A DNA stretch of 30,931 nucleotides, from the IMG/VR virus record IMGVR_UViG_3300025319_000074, positions 1 through 30,931 of that record. One strand, 5' to 3'. Position numbers and translations under genes: made by a program. The notes beneath the pieces are model-generated. The model was not told where the DNA came from, searched no databases, and worked only from the letters and a program-made list of their open reading frames with translations. The DNA comes from a virus. Every line of letters starts with the position of its first letter. Within the stretch, counting starts at the first letter, position 1. Below are positions 29,693 through 30,931 of this stretch, piece after piece.

Positions 29693-30238
29693 TTAGTCAA
29701 ATGGATTCCACCAATCCCCTTGTTTTTTTGGTGTGTACTCTGATAATACAGGAAAATCTTCCGGAACAAATCCTTCGGACAGGATATAAGCTTCTATATC
29801 TTCCCTGGTTTTATTTGCCTTTATTGCTCTTATAATATTTTCTTCTACAACCCGACGCTTGCGTTCCGCTGCTTCCGTTGGAGCTTTTGGAGCTATTGGT
29901 GGTTCTTTCCATCTTTGCTGTACTGACTGTGGTTCTTTCGGTTTTCCATACTGACCTGCTGTCGGCCCCTTCATGTACTCTTCTTCTATTTCATAAGGTT
30001 CAATGATCTGTCCATACTTAGGTCCCAACTCATAATACGGCACGCCCTCCATAGCATCTTTTCTTAACGCTATTCGTGCCCTATTTTTCTCCCTTTCGTC
30101 TTCCGTTCCAACCGACTCAGTTTTACCGTATTGCTTTGTTTTTGTCGTTAAATACTGGTCTATCTTATTTAACGGATAGCCTTTCGCCACCATAGCGTTT
30201 CTGAATTTATTTAGTTTTACTGGATCTAGTTCTGCCAT
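29693..30238 (-). CDS. Virion-type protein sharing its N-terminus with the transglycosylase protein
   Basis: 181 residues. The N-terminus LDPVKLNKFRNAMVAKGYPLNKIDQYLTTK resembles that of the protein at 30247-30699 (KDKLRQFGIGMLQKGYSMDQVKKFIMRR): KL..F...M..KGY.....I/V..F/Y. A second similar turn occurs near the end (TREDIEAYILSEGFVPEDF). The centre is charged and Pro-rich and probably disordered. The shared module may target both to the same virion compartment. No enzymatic motif. Confidence 0.68.
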   Translation of the reverse strand: MAELDPVKLNKFRNAMVAKGYPLNKIDQYLTTKTKQYGKTESVGTEDEREKNRARIALRKDAMEGVPYYELGPKYGQIIEPYEIEEEYMKGPTAGQYGKPKEPQSVQQRWKEPPIAPKAPTEAAERKRRVVEENIIRAIKANKTREDIEAYILSEGFVPEDFPVLSEYTPKKQGDWWNPFD

Positions 30239-30246
30239 AATTTATT

Positions 30247-30699
30247 TTATAAATAGCCTAGTTTTCTGGCTGTATTATGCCAAGGTTTCCATCCTTGTCC
30301 TCTCCACATATCGGCAGCATATTTAGTATTAAATTCAGGGTCAAACAATTGTTCTTTTTTCGGCCTTCCTGGTAGTCCCCGAATTTGGAATAAACCATAA
30401 GATGGCGCGTAAACCCCGTTTATAGGATAATCATCTCCCACCGCATCCGATCTCCCTCCCGATTCGCCCATCATAACATTATAAGCTCTCTGCCATTCCT
30501 CTTGGGGGAAGTATTTCTTTATTAAATCCATCTGGTTTCCGCCTTGAGGCGTTGACTGAGATGTTGATTGAGATGTTGGTTGAATAGTCGCTCTATTACC
30601 CAAAGCCACTCTTCGCATTATAAATTTCTTTACTTGATCCATAGAATAACCTTTCTGCAACATTCCTATTCCGAATTGTCTCAGTTTGTCTTTATCCAT
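30247..30699 (-). CDS. Lytic transglycosylase-like virion protein
   Basis: 150 residues. A short helical module (1-35), a Ser/Thr/Gln-rich linker (QPTSQSTSQSTPQ), then a goose-lysozyme/SLT-like domain: WQRAYNVMMGESGGRSDAV with catalytic-type E79, YAPSYGLFQIRGLPG (the S.GLFQI motif) and FNTKYAADMWRGQGWKPW. It would cut glycan strands of peptidoglycan. Position beside the giant protein suggests a wall-opening enzyme carried in the virion for DNA entry rather than an endolysin. Confidence 0.85.
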   Translation of the reverse strand: MDKDKLRQFGIGMLQKGYSMDQVKKFIMRRVALGNRATIQPTSQSTSQSTPQGGNQMDLIKKYFPQEEWQRAYNVMMGESGGRSDAVGDDYPINGVYAPSYGLFQIRGLPGRPKKEQLFDPEFNTKYAADMWRGQGWKPWHNTARKLGYL

Positions 30700-30702
30700 A
30701 TT

Positions 30703-30931
30703 TTAAGGAAACCATTTATTAAATTCTTCTTCAAAGTCCGCCCATTCATCATTTGAAATCGTATTTTTCTCTTTTTCTCTGGTATAAGCTCTTTCTTCGG
30801 CCGCTAATTCATTCGCAAGTTGCCATTCCCGATCCGAAAGTTGTCTTTGACGCTGTAGTTTATCAAACAGCATATCAAGCTGAGTCTGGCGATCTTGGGT
30901 AAATCCCGTTAAAAGGCGGGCGTTTCTGTCT
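30703..30931 (-). CDS. Partial coiled-coil protein (N-terminus outside window)
   Basis: 75 C-terminal residues are visible; the frame continues past the edge. The charged helix FTQDRQTQLDMLFDKLQRQR and QLSDREWQLANELAAEERAY has coiled-coil character and ends in an acidic aromatic tail (WADFEEEFNKWFP). It belongs with the transglycosylase-like protein, 3 nt upstream of it, in the virion module. Family not recognised. Confidence 0.65.
   Translation of the reverse strand, partial: DRNARLLTGFTQDRQTQLDMLFDKLQRQRQLSDREWQLANELAAEERAYTREKEKNTISNDEWADFEEEFNKWFP

Overview
The window is part of a tailed-phage (Caudoviricetes) genome or prophage. Every supported gene lies on the minus strand, so transcription runs from high to low coordinates. 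Genes are tightly packed, with many ATGA or GTGA overlaps. The phage identity rests on a lambda gpA-type large terminase, a probable small terminase, an HNH endonuclease beside the terminase, a portal, an HK97-like major capsid protein, a lysis cassette (amidase, holin-like protein, coiled-coil/TM protein), a muralytic virion protein and a 1,815-residue polyvalent protein. No tail tape measure is visible, and both ends cut through genes. Portal type and the giant internal-type protein fit a short-tailed phage, but this is inference. The host cannot be named from the sequence.

Layout in the direction of transcription. (1) 30.9-21.7 kb: virion-entry and lysis genes: coiled-coil protein (partial), lytic transglycosylase-like protein, a relative of its N-terminus, the giant protein (J domain, ADP-ribosyltransferase-like region, D12 adenine methylase, membrane segments), small proteins, amidase, coiled coil, holin-like protein. 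(2) 21.5-21.06 kb: a gene-poor stretch with a strong promoter and at least two structured RNAs ending in U-tracts. (3) 20.85-15.3 kb: an early/middle operon behind a TTGACA promoter: RecB/Cas4-like nuclease, OB-fold-like protein, ribbon-helix-helix regulator, GroES, an 82-residue protein, GroEL and small genes. (4) 15.3-11.2 kb: structured RNAs, a Dam-like methylase homologue with an altered catalytic motif, a NinG/HNH-like protein, HTH protein, probable TerS and small zinc-ribbon or membrane peptides. (5) 11.2-10.5 kb: an unusual gene-free stretch whose strand composition is reversed relative to the genes around it. (6) 10.5-0 kb: packaging and head genes: HNH, TerL, Com-like zinc protein, portal, MCP, beta-helix protein, virion surface proteins.

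Two things stand out. First, the 82-residue protein encoded between GroES and GroEL carries a near-copy of a 30-residue segment of this phage's own major capsid protein (20 of 29 aligned positions identical), although the DNA has diverged at synonymous sites. This suggests a dedicated capsid-folding module: phage chaperonin, phage co-chaperonin and a capsid-mimicking adaptor. Second, seven genes are preceded by the exact 9-mer TGATATAAT, an extended -10 promoter, always exactly 6 nt from the start codon. Transcription would then begin on the first base of the start codon (leaderless mRNA). Many other genes carry ordinary Shine-Dalgarno sites.

A chaperone theme recurs elsewhere: a J domain in the giant protein and a DnaJ-like CxxCxG mini-protein near the capsid gene. 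Functions named here come from motif recognition by eye; none was checked by database search or structure prediction.
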